Shown here: positions 31,446 through 39,211 of the stretch, piece by piece
Numbering within the stretch: position 1 is the stretch's first letter
Layout: each line of letters begins with the position of its first letter
NCBI GenBank assembly: GCA_018716725.1
Contig: DVJP01000072.1
Location: 1-47,767 of the forward strand
Direction: 5' to 3'
DNA: 47,767 nucleotides
Source: Candidatus Merdivicinus excrementipullorum
GTDB lineage: Bacteria; Bacillota; Clostridia; Oscillospirales; Ruminococcaceae
Translations under genes and position numbers: made by a program
Notes under the pieces: model-generated
Told to the model about the DNA's origin: nothing
Database searches by the model: none
What the model saw: only the letters and a program-made list of their open reading frames with translations

Positions 31446-32492
31446 ATGAAACTGGAACCCTTCCACCTGTATCTGGAGGCCTTCGGGCTTCTTTGGCAGA
31501 AATGCACCCAGAATTCCATCTCGGAAGTGGAGGATGCGGTCGGCCACCGGGCCAGCGACCCCCAGCTTGCCCGGGAACTGATCGAACCATACCGGGAAAT
31601 GCTGGAAGTCTGCGGGGATATTTCCCTGCCGGAATCGCCCCTGTTCCAGCGGATTTTCCGGCAGGATGGCCTGGATTCCCGGCTGTTCCAGCCCCTTTTC
31701 ATGGCCTATTACAGCCCCACGGACTCCCGTCCGCCTTTGGAACAGATGCGGGCAGGGCTTCGGGAAAGGGGCGTCCGGCGGTTTCTGGCCGCTGCCCTGG
31801 ATGACGAGGCGGACGACGCCCAGGCCGACAGCCTTTCGGAGGAGGAGCTGTTAAAGCGGATTCACCAGGAAGCCGTTACCCCGGAAGGCCGGGCCGCTAT
31901 TTTGGAAATTGCCCTGTTCCCGGAAACCTACGTCGCCCAGCTGGCGGAGCTTTTGGAACAAATCGCCGGGAAAATTGAGCCGGTCATCCAAAAGCACCGG
32001 GACAAATTCCGGTATGCGGAGGAGTTTTTTGCAGCGCCCGGCCTGGACACCCGGATGCGGGACCGGGTCCACCTCCGGGTGCCGGAAGATACCATTGTAT
32101 TCCCCAGCCTCAGCGCCTTCAACTTTGCGCTGATGTACCAGCTTCCAGGCAGCGAAAAGCCCTATTTTGTGCTGGGCATCCTTTTTTGCGGGGTGGATCT
32201 TTTTTCCCAGGCCCAGCTTTCCGGCCAGCAGATTGCGGGCCGGCTAAAGCTCTTAGGGGATTCCACCAAGCTGGAAATCCTGCGGATCCTGTCGGAAGGC
32301 CCCGCCTACCAGACGGAGCTGGCCAAGCGGCTGAAGCTCACCACCCCAACGGTATCCCACCACATGAGCCTTCTCACCCAGGGGAATTTTATCACCGACG
32401 AGGTCCGGGACAACCGCATTTACTACCACTTAAATCCTGAGGGTGTCGACGAGCTGTCGGAGAACCTCCGGCGGTATCTGGGGCTTTGTTAG
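31446..32492 (+). CDS. ArsR-family regulator with N-terminal effector domain
   Basis: A 348-aa protein. Residues 1-250 are an acidic domain of unknown fold. Residues 265-345 are a winged helix of the ArsR type (RLKLLGDSTKLEILRILSEG, ELAKRLKLTTPTVSHHMSLL, DNRIYYHLNPEGVDEL). No metal-binding ELCVCDL motif is present, so metal sensing is unlikely; the long N-terminal domain probably binds a small molecule. ATG 31446 follows the MFS stop codon by one base, so the two are translationally coupled. It probably represses its own operon at 30129-30139. Confidence 0.87.
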   Translation: MKLEPFHLYLEAFGLLWQKCTQNSISEVEDAVGHRASDPQLARELIEPYREMLEVCGDISLPESPLFQRIFRQDGLDSRLFQPLFMAYYSPTDSRPPLEQMRAGLRERGVRRFLAAALDDEADDAQADSLSEEELLKRIHQEAVTPEGRAAILEIALFPETYVAQLAELLEQIAGKIEPVIQKHRDKFRYAEEFFAAPGLDTRMRDRVHLRVPEDTIVFPSLSAFNFALMYQLPGSEKPYFVLGILFCGVDLFSQAQLSGQQIAGRLKLLGDSTKLEILRILSEGPAYQTELAKRLKLTTPTVSHHMSLLTQGNFITDEVRDNRIYYHLNPEGVDELSENLRRYLGLC

Positions 32493-32536
32493 GGCAGGAA
32501 AAATCTGTCATTTCTCCTTTAAAAATGATTTACAAT

Positions 32537-32591
32537 TTTCATTTAGGTTTCACTTTGGTTTCAAATGCATATCACTTGACATGGGTATACT
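32537..32591 (+). promoter_or_regulatory. htrA promoter with three 11-bp direct repeats
   Basis: TTTCATTTAGG (32537-32547), TTTCACTTTGG (32548-32558) and TTTCAAATGCA (32559-32569) repeat with an exact 11-base period and run into the -35 position of a promoter whose -10 is TATACT (32586-32591). No -35 consensus is present, as expected for activation by an OmpR-family response regulator of the CssR or PhoP kind. The regulator is not in the window. Confidence 0.7.
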
Positions 32592-32647
32592 AAAGACAAT
32601 GAAACAAGTGAAACACCTCTTGAAGAAATACTGAAGGAGAGATCAAT

Positions 32648-33886
32648 ATGGAAGGCAATACCAACAACATGAACAACATGAATTTAACCCCTGATTTCCA
32701 GAATCATCAGGAACCGGAAAAGAAGAAAAACCCGTATCTGACCAAGAAAATGGGCGCCGTCATCATGGCCTTGTGCATTGTGGCGGCGGGCGGCGGCGGA
32801 TTTGCCGCCGGCGTGGCGGTAAACGGCATCGGCGCTGACGGCGTCTCTGTTTCTCAGACCCAGCAGCCCACCGGAACGGTAAACACTGCGGACAGCGGTT
32901 CTTCCTCCGCCAACGCTTCCACTATGGCCAGCAGCTCCTCCGGTGAAATGACTGTGGAACAGATTGCCGATAAGGTCAGCGATTCAGTGGTGGAAATCAC
33001 CACCGAGGTCACAGAGTATGATTCCTTCCTGCGGCAGTATGTGTCAGAAGGGGCAGGCTCCGGCGTGATTTTGTCCTCTGATGGTTACATTATCACCAAT
33101 AACCATGTGATTGAAGGAGCCAACAGTATTACCGTTACCCTCCGGGACGGCACTTCCTACCCGGCTACCCTGGTGGGCGCCGACGCACAGGGGGACATTG
33201 CAGTGATTAAAGTGGAAGCTACCGGCTTGCAGGCTGCTGAGCTGGGCAGCTCTGCGGATCTGAAGGTGGGCGAAACCGTGGTCGCCGTGGGCAACCCTCT
33301 GGGCCAGCTGGGCGGCACTGTTACGGACGGCATTGTCAGCGCTCTGGACCGGCAGATCACCCTGGATGGCCAGACTATGACCCTTTTGCAGACCAACGCG
33401 GCCATTAACCCCGGCAACTCCGGCGGCGGTCTCTTTAACAGCCAGGGCCAGCTTATCGGCGTTGTAGTGGCCAAATCTTCCGGCAGCGGTATTGAGGGCT
33501 TGGGCTTCGCCATCCCCGTTGACACGGCCAAAGCTATTGCCGATGACCTGATGCAGTACGGTTATGTCAAAGGCCGCATCAGCCTGGGGATGTCCGTGGT
33601 AGACGTTTCCAACGCCCAGATTGCCCGGATGTACGGTCTGTCCGGTACAGGCGTCTATATTACTCAGGTAACTGAGGGCACCAACGCCGCCCAGGTAGGT
33701 TTCCAGGCCGGGGATCGGATCGTGTCCTTTAACGGTGCGGAGATCACCAGTGTGGACGACCTGAGAACGGCTATTGACCAGTGCAGCGTCGGCGACACCG
33801 TGGAAATGATTATTGAAAGGAACGGCAGCCAGTATTCCGGCCAGCTGACCTTGGAGGAATCCAAACCGGATACCGCTCAGTCTTAA
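32648..33886 (+). CDS. HtrA/DegP-type membrane-anchored serine protease with PDZ domain
   Basis: A 412-aa protein. A cytoplasmic Asn/Lys-rich N-terminus precedes one membrane segment (about 36-58) and a Ser/Thr/Gly-rich linker. The trypsin-like domain has TNNHVIEGA (His), GDIAVIKV (Asp) and NPGNSGGGLFN (Ser). A PDZ domain follows (GVYITQVTEGTNAAQVGFQA, GDRIVSFNGAEI). Such proteins degrade misfolded exported proteins outside the membrane. AAGGAGAG precedes the start, and a terminator follows. The 11-bp direct repeats upstream point to two-component control by secretion or envelope stress. Confidence 0.93.
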   Translation: MEGNTNNMNNMNLTPDFQNHQEPEKKKNPYLTKKMGAVIMALCIVAAGGGGFAAGVAVNGIGADGVSVSQTQQPTGTVNTADSGSSSANASTMASSSSGEMTVEQIADKVSDSVVEITTEVTEYDSFLRQYVSEGAGSGVILSSDGYIITNNHVIEGANSITVTLRDGTSYPATLVGADAQGDIAVIKVEATGLQAAELGSSADLKVGETVVAVGNPLGQLGGTVTDGIVSALDRQITLDGQTMTLLQTNAAINPGNSGGGLFNSQGQLIGVVVAKSSGSGIEGLGFAIPVDTAKAIADDLMQYGYVKGRISLGMSVVDVSNAQIARMYGLSGTGVYITQVTEGTNAAQVGFQAGDRIVSFNGAEITSVDDLRTAIDQCSVGDTVEMIIERNGSQYSGQLTLEESKPDTAQS

Positions 33887-33916
33887 GTTTTTCTCCCTTC
33901 CAATCGAAATAGAAAA

Positions 33917-33956
33917 CAAGCCGCCCGGCAGTTTCCTGCCGGGCGGCTTGCTGTTT
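33917..33956. terminator. Bidirectional terminator between htrA and an XRE gene
   Basis: CAAGCCGCCCGGCAG (33917-33931) pairs perfectly with CTGCCGGGCGGCTTG (33936-33950), followed by CTGTTTTT. Confidence 0.92.
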
Positions 33957-34232
33957 TTAGCGGAATGTGCGCTTTTCAGGCTGGCGCCGCTCTTCCTTTT
34001 CCAATTCCTCCTCCAGTTTCCGGACGACTGTGCTCATCTTCACATTCATGGCAGTGCAGATGCGGTAAAAAGTCTCCAAGGTGGGTTTCCGTTCCCCCCG
34101 CTCAATGGCGCTTAAATGGCTCCGGCCGATGCCGGCCAGGCCGCTGAGCACTTCCTGAGACATGCCGCTTTGCTGGCGGAAATGCGCAATGACCTGCCCT
34201 ACAACCACAGAATCCAGCATTGAAATATACAT
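33957..34232 (-). CDS. XRE-family helix-turn-helix regulator 1
   Basis: A 91-aa protein with a Cro/CI helix-turn-helix (MSQEVLSGLAGIGRSHLSAIERGERKPTLETF) and a charged C-terminal tail. ATG 34232 is used, with AGGGGTG as ribosome site; the upstream in-frame GTG lies inside that site. An 11-bp inverted repeat covers the ribosome site and start codon (34224-34254), indicating autoregulation. The divergent gene encodes a TM2 protein. Confidence 0.85.
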   Translation of the reverse strand: MYISMLDSVVVGQVIAHFRQQSGMSQEVLSGLAGIGRSHLSAIERGERKPTLETFYRICTAMNVKMSTVVRKLEEELEKEERRQPEKRTFR

Positions 34233-34254
34233 AGCAATCACCCCTATGTATATT
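34224..34254. promoter_or_regulatory. Palindromic operator over the XRE1 start codon
   Basis: AATATACATAG (34224-34234) and CTATGTATATT (34244-34254) form a perfect inverted repeat with nine bases between. It covers the start codon and ribosome site of XRE regulator 1. Confidence 0.7.
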
Positions 34255-34281
34255 CTATGGGAGAACCGCCTGTGCTATGAG

Positions 34282-34318
34282 CACATATGTTGACAAATGA
34301 ATACTTATGTGTTAGAAT
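34282..34318 (+). promoter_or_regulatory. Promoter of the TM2 gene with overlapping dyad
   Basis: TTGACA (34290-34295) and TAGAAT (34313-34318) are 17 bases apart. CACATATG (34282-34289) and CTTATGTG (from about 34304) form an imperfect dyad around the -35 box; it shares ACATA/TATGT half-sites with the XRE1 operator, so the same protein may control both. Confidence 0.7.
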
Positions 34319-34351
34319 GGGTTTATCATAATCAGGGAAAGGGATGGGTTT

Positions 34352-34738
34352 ATGGATGGTCAAGGAACCGAAACCACAAAAATGAAATTTTGCAAGCATT
34401 GCGGCGCACAAATAGCGGAGGATGCCGTTATCTGCACAGTCTGCGGCAGACAGGTGGAAGAAATGAAAAGCGCCAATGCTCCGCAGCCTACAATTGTAAT
34501 CAATAATGAAAACGCCAACACCAATACAAACCTAAATGCGGCTCCTCAAAAATCCCCTAAAAATAAGTGGGCTGCGCTGGCGCTTTGCTTTTTTCTGGGG
34601 ATTTTTGGAGCGCATAAGTTTTACGAAGGAAAAATCGGCATGGGGATTTTATACCTGTTTACCGGCGGGCTATGCGGAATCGGCGCGCTGGTTGATTTTA
34701 TTGCGCTGCTCTTTAAGCCGAACCCATACTATGTCTAA
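34352..34738 (+). CDS. Zinc-ribbon plus TM2-domain membrane protein
   Basis: A 128-aa protein. The N-terminal zinc ribbon has CKHCGAQI and CTVCGRQV. A low-complexity Asn/Thr linker and the TM2 domain follow (WAALALCFFLGIFGAHKFY, then GILYLFTGGLCGIGALVDFI), with two membrane segments and the conserved G-x-H-x-F-Y. TM2 proteins are widespread and of unknown function in bacteria. ATG 34352 is preceded by GGGAAAGGG. It is divergent from XRE1 and followed by a terminator. Confidence 0.88.
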   Translation: MDGQGTETTKMKFCKHCGAQIAEDAVICTVCGRQVEEMKSANAPQPTIVINNENANTNTNLNAAPQKSPKNKWAALALCFFLGIFGAHKFYEGKIGMGILYLFTGGLCGIGALVDFIALLFKPNPYYV

Positions 34739-34816
34739 AGGAACAAGCGTTGAACCTGTGTCTGGGCCGCTGCTGTTGGCGGTATTTCTATCTTTTTCAA
34801 ATATGTGATGAGAGGA

Positions 34817-34847
34817 AAGCGCCGGATATCAAAGACCCGGCGCTTTT
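34817..34847 (+). terminator. Terminator of the TM2 gene
   Basis: AAAGCGCCGG (34817-34826) pairs with CCGGCGCTTTT (34837-34847). Confidence 0.85.
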
Positions 34848-34906
34848 CTGATGAGGGCTAAGATATCCGCGGAATTTTAAATAATCCTTAATTTCTCCAA
34901 ATGCCG

Positions 34907-34935
34907 TTGATTTTCGACAGGGAATCCGATATAAT
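34907..34935 (+). promoter_or_regulatory. Promoter of the GH25 gene
   Basis: TTGATT (34907-34912) and a perfect TATAAT (34930-34935) are 17 bases apart, 27 bases before the start codon. Confidence 0.78.
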
Positions 34936-34962
34936 GACAAGTAGAGAGTAAGGAGGTATTCC

Positions 34963-36000
34963 ATGGAACAGAATCTCAATCAACCTCAGAAAAAGCCCCG
35001 CCGGGGAGCTTCGAAATTCCTGGCTGTTTTGAATATCCTGCTTCTCCTGGCTTTGGCGGCCGTTTTGGGTTATCATTTCCTGGCCCAGCGCCGGCAGTCC
35101 GTGGAAGCCATGGCCCAGCAGCAGGAGCTGGCCCAGACCAAGGCCCAGCTGGAAGAATTGGAGGAAACCACCATCCCAGTGGAAACCTTCAAAGGCTATG
35201 TCCAGCAGTACAGCCCCAGCACCGAGTTTATCCAGCAGTTCTTCCCGGACAAGCTGGTTTATAAGGATGAAACCGGCGTGGTTTACGCCGACATCGATGA
35301 ATCCCTGCCTAAAAACGATTACGACTGGCAGTACCTTTCCCGGGACGGCAAGCGGTATTCCTATACCCCGCCTGAGGGTCAGGCCGCCCTTTTTGGCATT
35401 GACGTTTCGGCCCATCAGGGGGACATTGACTGGCAGGCGGTGAAAAACGACGGCATCGACTTTGCCATGATCCGCTTGGCTTACCGGGGATACGGCGCGT
35501 CCGGCAACCTGCTGGTGGACCAGAATTATGAGGCCAACATCGACGGCGCCCTAAACGCCGGGTTGGACGTAGGCGTTTACGTCTTTTCCCAGGCCATTAC
35601 GGAGGAAGAGGCCGTTGAGGAAGCCAATCTGGCCATTGAAAACCTGGAGGGCCGGGACATCACCTTCCCCGTAGTGTTTGACATGGAGGAAATCGCCGGA
35701 GACCAGGCCCGCACCTACGGCATGACGCCGGAACAGGTGACGGACATCGCCATTGCCTTCTGCGAAACCATTGAGGCCGCCGGATACCGGCCCATGATTT
35801 ACGGCAATCTGAAATGGCTGGCGGCCAATATGGATTTAAGCCGCCTGACGGAATACGACACCTGGCTGGCCCAGTATTACCGCACCCCCGCATTTCCGTA
35901 CGCCTTCCAAATGTGGCAGTACACCAATACCGGCAGCGTGGCCGGCATCAACGGCGATGTGGACTTAAACCTCTGCTTTACCCGTTATCCCGCCCAGTAA
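34963..36000 (+). CDS. Membrane-anchored GH25 lysozyme (N-acetylmuramidase)
   Basis: A 345-aa protein. A basic N-terminus, one membrane segment (about 19-40) and a Gln/Glu-rich coiled coil (45-75) place the enzyme outside the cell. The GH25 barrel starts LFGIDVSAHQGDIDWQAVKN (about 147) with the first catalytic Asp region, and FPVVFDMEEIAG carries the catalytic Asp-x-Glu pair. FQMWQYTNTGSVAGINGDVD is the typical C-terminal motif. It cuts the glycan strands of peptidoglycan. AAGGAGG precedes the start. It is a single gene with its own promoter and terminator. Confidence 0.93.
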   Translation: MEQNLNQPQKKPRRGASKFLAVLNILLLLALAAVLGYHFLAQRRQSVEAMAQQQELAQTKAQLEELEETTIPVETFKGYVQQYSPSTEFIQQFFPDKLVYKDETGVVYADIDESLPKNDYDWQYLSRDGKRYSYTPPEGQAALFGIDVSAHQGDIDWQAVKNDGIDFAMIRLAYRGYGASGNLLVDQNYEANIDGALNAGLDVGVYVFSQAITEEEAVEEANLAIENLEGRDITFPVVFDMEEIAGDQARTYGMTPEQVTDIAIAFCETIEAAGYRPMIYGNLKWLAANMDLSRLTEYDTWLAQYYRTPAFPYAFQMWQYTNTGSVAGINGDVDLNLCFTRYPAQ

Positions 36001-36006
36001 CAGTAA

Positions 36007-36042
36007 AAGCCCCGGTTCCCCAAAGGAGCCGGGCTGTTTTTT
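36007..36042 (+). terminator. Terminator of the GH25 gene
   Basis: AGCCCCGGTTCC pairs with GGAGCCGGGCT with minor bulging, followed by GTTTTTTA. It may also serve the convergent XRE gene. Confidence 0.8.
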
Positions 36043-36370
36043 ATTCCGCGTTCTTTAAAATATCGGCCCCAATGGCCAAAAGCAACCGCTTCTGCCGGTC
36101 GTCCATCCGGCGACACAGGGCGGCGATCTCCTCGGTCAGGTAGTCCGGCCGGGCGGAATCCACCCCCGTTACCAATTCCCCGATGCCGCAGCCCAGCCAT
36201 CCGGCCACTGCCGCCAGGGTATCCAGGTTGATTTTTGTCACGCCTCGTTCCAGTTGGCTCACATATCCCACCGAAACCCCCAATGCCTCGGCTAAGTTGT
36301 CCTGTGTCCTGCCCAGTTGCCGCCGCTTCTGTTTCATGCGCTGGCCAAGAAGCCGGTAATCCACACCCAT
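36041..36370 (-). CDS. XRE-family helix-turn-helix regulator 2
   Basis: A 109-aa protein with a Cro/CI helix-turn-helix (RTQDNLAEALGVSVGYVSQL, then ERGVTKINLDTL). It has a short C-terminal helical region with DDRQKRLLLAIGADIL, as in many clostridial regulators of this size. ATG 36370 follows GAGGG; an earlier in-frame GTG overlaps that ribosome site. It is divergent from a small membrane-protein gene, with the palindrome CTTTAATTAAAG between them. Confidence 0.85.
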   Translation of the reverse strand: MGVDYRLLGQRMKQKRRQLGRTQDNLAEALGVSVGYVSQLERGVTKINLDTLAAVAGWLGCGIGELVTGVDSARPDYLTEEIAALCRRMDDRQKRLLLAIGADILKNAE

Positions 36371-36427
36371 TGCTATCACCCTCTATTATTTTAGAAGGTA
36401 TTACTGCGGATATACAGATACTAATTG

Positions 36428-36439
36428 CTTTAATTAAAG
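36428..36439. promoter_or_regulatory. 12-bp perfect palindrome between XRE2 and the membrane-protein gene
   Basis: CTTTAATTAAAG lies 10 bases upstream of the -35 box of the divergent gene, a plausible XRE2 operator. Confidence 0.45.
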
Positions 36440-36448
36440 TTATAACTG

Positions 36449-36477
36449 TTGATTTCTGTCAAAAAAGGTGATATACT
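36449..36477 (+). promoter_or_regulatory. Promoter of the small membrane-protein gene
   Basis: TTGATT (36449-36454) and TATACT (36472-36477) are 17 bases apart. Confidence 0.72.
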
Positions 36478-36509
36478 GGAAACGTTGAAAAAAGAGAGGG
36501 GTTTTGCCA

Positions 36510-36989
36510 ATGTTTCCAGACAACGAACCAATTTCAATTAGCCTTCTGCGGGCGTTTTCCTTTCTGAGCGTCCTTGCCTGCCTGTGCCTGCCTTTTTTGC
36601 CGTGGGCGGAGGTTAGCTGGGGCGGCCGGGCTGTGGATTTTGCGCCGCTGTTGTTTTGGCTGGGACCGGTTATGCCCAATGATTCGCCAGTGGTTTGGCG
36701 GGGGATGGTTTTCATAGGACTTTGCTGTTCCGCCGGCGCAGCCTTGCTTTTGGGAGCGGGCATCGCCTTGCTGCGGCCGGCCTACACCCAGATGCTGCGG
36801 CTGTTCGAGGCGGGCTTTTGGATGCTGTCCCTGTCTGCTTTGGGCATCGGGGTATCCGCCCTGCTGGTTCCATGGGCCGTTCCCACCATCGCTTGTTTCA
36901 CCGCCATAGTTTCAGGTACGGCGGGCGGCGTCCTTACGGGCCAATACCGGCGGATGTGCATAACGGTAAAAAATACCCCCGTATCGTAA
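36510..36989 (+). CDS. Small membrane protein, unrecognised
   Basis: A 159-aa protein with four hydrophobic segments (about 14-33, 60-85, 95-118 and 122-142) and short loops, ending in a basic tail. GAGAGGGG precedes ATG 36510. The stop codon TAA is immediately followed by the IS3-family remnant, so the C-terminus may have been altered by that insertion. Divergence from an XRE regulator suggests a regulated pair. I recognise no family. Confidence 0.7.
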   Translation: MFPDNEPISISLLRAFSFLSVLACLCLPFLPWAEVSWGGRAVDFAPLLFWLGPVMPNDSPVVWRGMVFIGLCCSAGAALLLGAGIALLRPAYTQMLRLFEAGFWMLSLSALGIGVSALLVPWAVPTIACFTAIVSGTAGGVLTGQYRRMCITVKNTPVS

Positions 36990-37262
36990 AAGATTCAATA
37001 TACATCCTCAGCATATTTCAAGCTAACACAATCATATGGCATAACGCCGTCAATGTCAAGTCGCGGCAATCCGTATGACAATGCTTTGGCCGAAAATTTC
37101 TTCTCCATCCTGAAAACGGAGTGTATTTACCGAGTGAAACTTCAGACTTATGAGGAGGCTCGCCTCCTCATAGACCCGTACATCTATTTTTACAACAACC
37201 AGCGCATCCAACTGAAAACAAAACCGACACCTCTTGAAAAGCGATGTCAGTTTGTCTGCTAA
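36990..37262 (+). mobile_element. IS3-family transposase (OrfB) C-terminal remnant
   Basis: The frame reads IQYTSSAYFKLTQSYGITPS, then MSSRGNPYDNALAENFFSIL and PYIYFYNNQRIQLKTKP, the end of the rve integrase domain of IS3/IS150-like transposases including the catalytic Glu region (NALAENFF). Everything before IQYTS is missing, and the sequence joins the preceding gene's stop codon directly. It lacks OrfA and the other catalytic Asp residues, so it is inactive. It is AT-richer than its surroundings. Confidence 0.88.
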
Positions 37263-37343
37263 AATTTACATTTTTACTACCGTTGGGGTTCTTTTTGTTC
37301 TGTCCGTTCAATTTGGGGCAGTCCATAATCCCAGGGATATTGA

Positions 37344-37883
37344 TTACGAATGGGGGAAAAGAGGCAGCTTTTCCAGGAAAATAATGTCTTTCCGGTCGGC
37401 GGCGTCGCCCTCCGCCAAAACAGCGGCCTGACCCACAATCCGTCCGCCGGCTTTTTTTACCAGCTCGTCCAGGGCCAGCAGGGATTCGCCGGTGCTGATG
37501 ACGTCGTCCACTACCACAATCCGCTTGCCCTTCATCATATCCACCTCATCCTGGCCCAGATAAAGCTTCTGGGTGTGCTGGGTGGTGATGGAATTGACGG
37601 TAACTTCAATGGGGTTGCGGGTGTAAACTTTGACGCTTTTCCGGGCCACGATGTAGGGGATCCCCGTCTGGCGGGACATTTCGTAGGCCAGAGGGATGCC
37701 TTTTGTTTCCGCGGTAATGAGAACGTCGCATTCCGGGATTTTTTTGGCCAGTTCCTTGGCGCAGGCCACCGTCATTTCCACATCGGAAAACATGACGAAG
37801 GCCGCGATGTCCAGGGTGTCGCTGACCGCGCAAAGGGGGAGCTGCCGGGTCAAGCCGGCAACCTTTAAGGTATAGTACTGCAT
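37344..37883 (-). CDS. Phosphoribosyltransferase, adenine/xanthine type
   Basis: A 179-aa PRTase. IVVVDDVISTGESLLALDEL is the PRPP-binding loop, VLITAETKGIPLAYEMS the region near the substrate, and SVKVYTRNPIEV and QKLYLGQDEVDMM form the flexible part. It joins a purine base to PRPP in salvage. The N-terminus (MQYYTLKVAGLTRQLPL) differs from the classical Apt, so the base specificity is uncertain. AGGAGG lies before ATG 37883; an upstream in-frame ATG at 37928 has no ribosome site. It is a single gene between the IS3 remnant and the tandem repeats. Confidence 0.85.
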   Translation of the reverse strand: MQYYTLKVAGLTRQLPLCAVSDTLDIAAFVMFSDVEMTVACAKELAKKIPECDVLITAETKGIPLAYEMSRQTGIPYIVARKSVKVYTRNPIEVTVNSITTQHTQKLYLGQDEVDMMKGKRIVVVDDVISTGESLLALDELVKKAGGRIVGQAAVLAEGDAADRKDIIFLEKLPLFPHS

Positions 37884-37994
37884 GAAGAAACCTCCTTGAT
37901 ACAAGAGGAACCATTTTTGTCGTTGCAAAAAACGGCGATAATCCGCCGCGGCATTTCAATCCCGCAGGATAAATCCGGGAACGCTGCGACAGGC

Positions 37995-38715
37995 GCAGCT
38001 TGCCGCGCGCCAGCCAACGCCTGACGCGGGGTCAGGCTGCCGCGTCGACTTAGCGGCGGGGCTTCCCCGCTCAAACAGCAGAAGCGGGAACCCACCGCCA
38101 GGGGCGCGCAGCTTGTCGCGCGCCAGCCGAAGCCCGATGCGGGGTTAAGCGGGCGCAATGCGCGCCCCTACAAAATGCTTGATTAAAACCGGGAAGGAAT
38201 AAACCTTTCCGTGACGGCGAATTAATTTCGCCGTTCCAGCGGTTTGTAAGGGGCTGTGCGGCCGCGTCGACTTAGCGGCGGGGCTTCCCCGCTCAAACAG
38301 CAGAAGCGGGAACCCACCGCCAGGGGCGCGCAGCTTGTCGCGCGCCAGCCAACGCGGGGTTAAGCGGGCGCAATGCGCGCCCCTACAAAATGCTTGATTA
38401 AAACCGGGAAGGAATAAACCTTTCCGTGACGGCGAATTTATTTCGCCGTTCCAGCAGTTTGTAAGGGGCTGTGCGGCCGCATCGACTCAGCGGCGGGGCT
38501 TCCCCGCTCAAACAGCAGAAGCGGGAACCCACCGCCAGGGGCGCGCAGCTTGTCGCGCGCCAGCCGAAGCCCGACGCGTGGTCAGTCTGCCGCGTCGACT
38601 CAGCGGCGGGGCTTCCCCGCTCAAACAGCAGAAGCGGGAACCCACCGCCAGGGGCGCGCAGCTTGTCGCGCGCCAGCCGAAGCCCGATGCGGGGTCAGTC
38701 TGCCGCGTCGACTTA
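37995..38715. repeat. GC-rich tandem repeat block (about 113-bp and 215-bp units)
   Basis: A unit beginning at a GTCGAC-type anchor (38044, 38266, 38481, 38594, and a final partial at 38707) contains GCGGCGGGGCTTCCCCGC and GGGGCGCGCAGCTTGTCGCG hairpins. A partial copy precedes the first anchor, from about 37995. Spacing is 222, 215, 113 and 113 bases. The longer spacing comes from a second block (starting at 38151 and 38366) with GGGCGCAATGCGCGCCCC, TTTCCGTGACGGCGAATT and TTTGTAAGGGGC. Copies differ by few bases, so amplification is recent. Open frames across it are by-products of repetition. It lies between two minus-strand genes. Confidence 0.85.
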
Positions 38716-38732
38716 GCAGTCCGGCTTCCGGA

Positions 38733-39071
38733 CTAGCCGGGAGGCCAGGAAAGCAGGCGTCCGGCCAGCACATGGAAGTGCAGATGGCCAACTGTCTGGC
38801 CTCCGTCCTCGCCGCAGTTGGATACCACCCGGTATCCGTGGTCTAAGCCCAGTTCCTTGGCCAGTTTGGCGATTACCGCATAAATTCTGCCCACTACGGC
38901 GCAGTTTTCTTCGGTAATGGCATCGGGTCCGGTGATGTGCTTTTTGGGGATAACTAAGAAATGCGTGGGCGCTTTGGGATCAATGTCATAAAACGCATAC
39001 ACATCTTCGTCCTCGTAGATCTTCTTGCTGGGGATTTCCCCGGCAATGATCCGGCAAAACAGACAATCCAT
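38733..39071 (-). CDS. HIT-family nucleotide hydrolase (Hint-like)
   Basis: A 112-aa protein. CLFCRIIAGEIPSKKIYEDE at the N-terminus includes the zinc-type Cys pair, and GHLHFHVLAG is the histidine triad with the catalytic central His. Hint proteins cleave purine nucleoside phosphoramidates. Length is full for the family. AAAGGAGGG precedes ATG 39071. It lies 140 bases downstream of alaS on the same strand and may share its transcript. Confidence 0.92.
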   Translation of the reverse strand: MDCLFCRIIAGEIPSKKIYEDEDVYAFYDIDPKAPTHFLVIPKKHITGPDAITEENCAVVGRIYAVIAKLAKELGLDHGYRVVSNCGEDGGQTVGHLHFHVLAGRLLSWPPG

Positions 39072-39211
39072 TCTTCAACCCTCCTTTTTCATCGCCGCGG
39101 CAGCACGCGCCGCGGAAACATTTCTGTTGGCGCAGACAAGCCGCGCCTCTGACAAGGCATCTCCGCAGGAAAACATTCAACAGGGATCCCCTTTTCAGCA
39201 AATTTTCAATT

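Noticed and set aside
37995-38715. CRISPR array
   Set aside because: Units are over 100 bases, without 25-40 base repeats and unique spacers, and no cas genes are near.
38471-38846. Frames of 81 and 98 codons in the tandem repeats
   Set aside because: They are translations of the repeat units and repeat themselves; no start signals.
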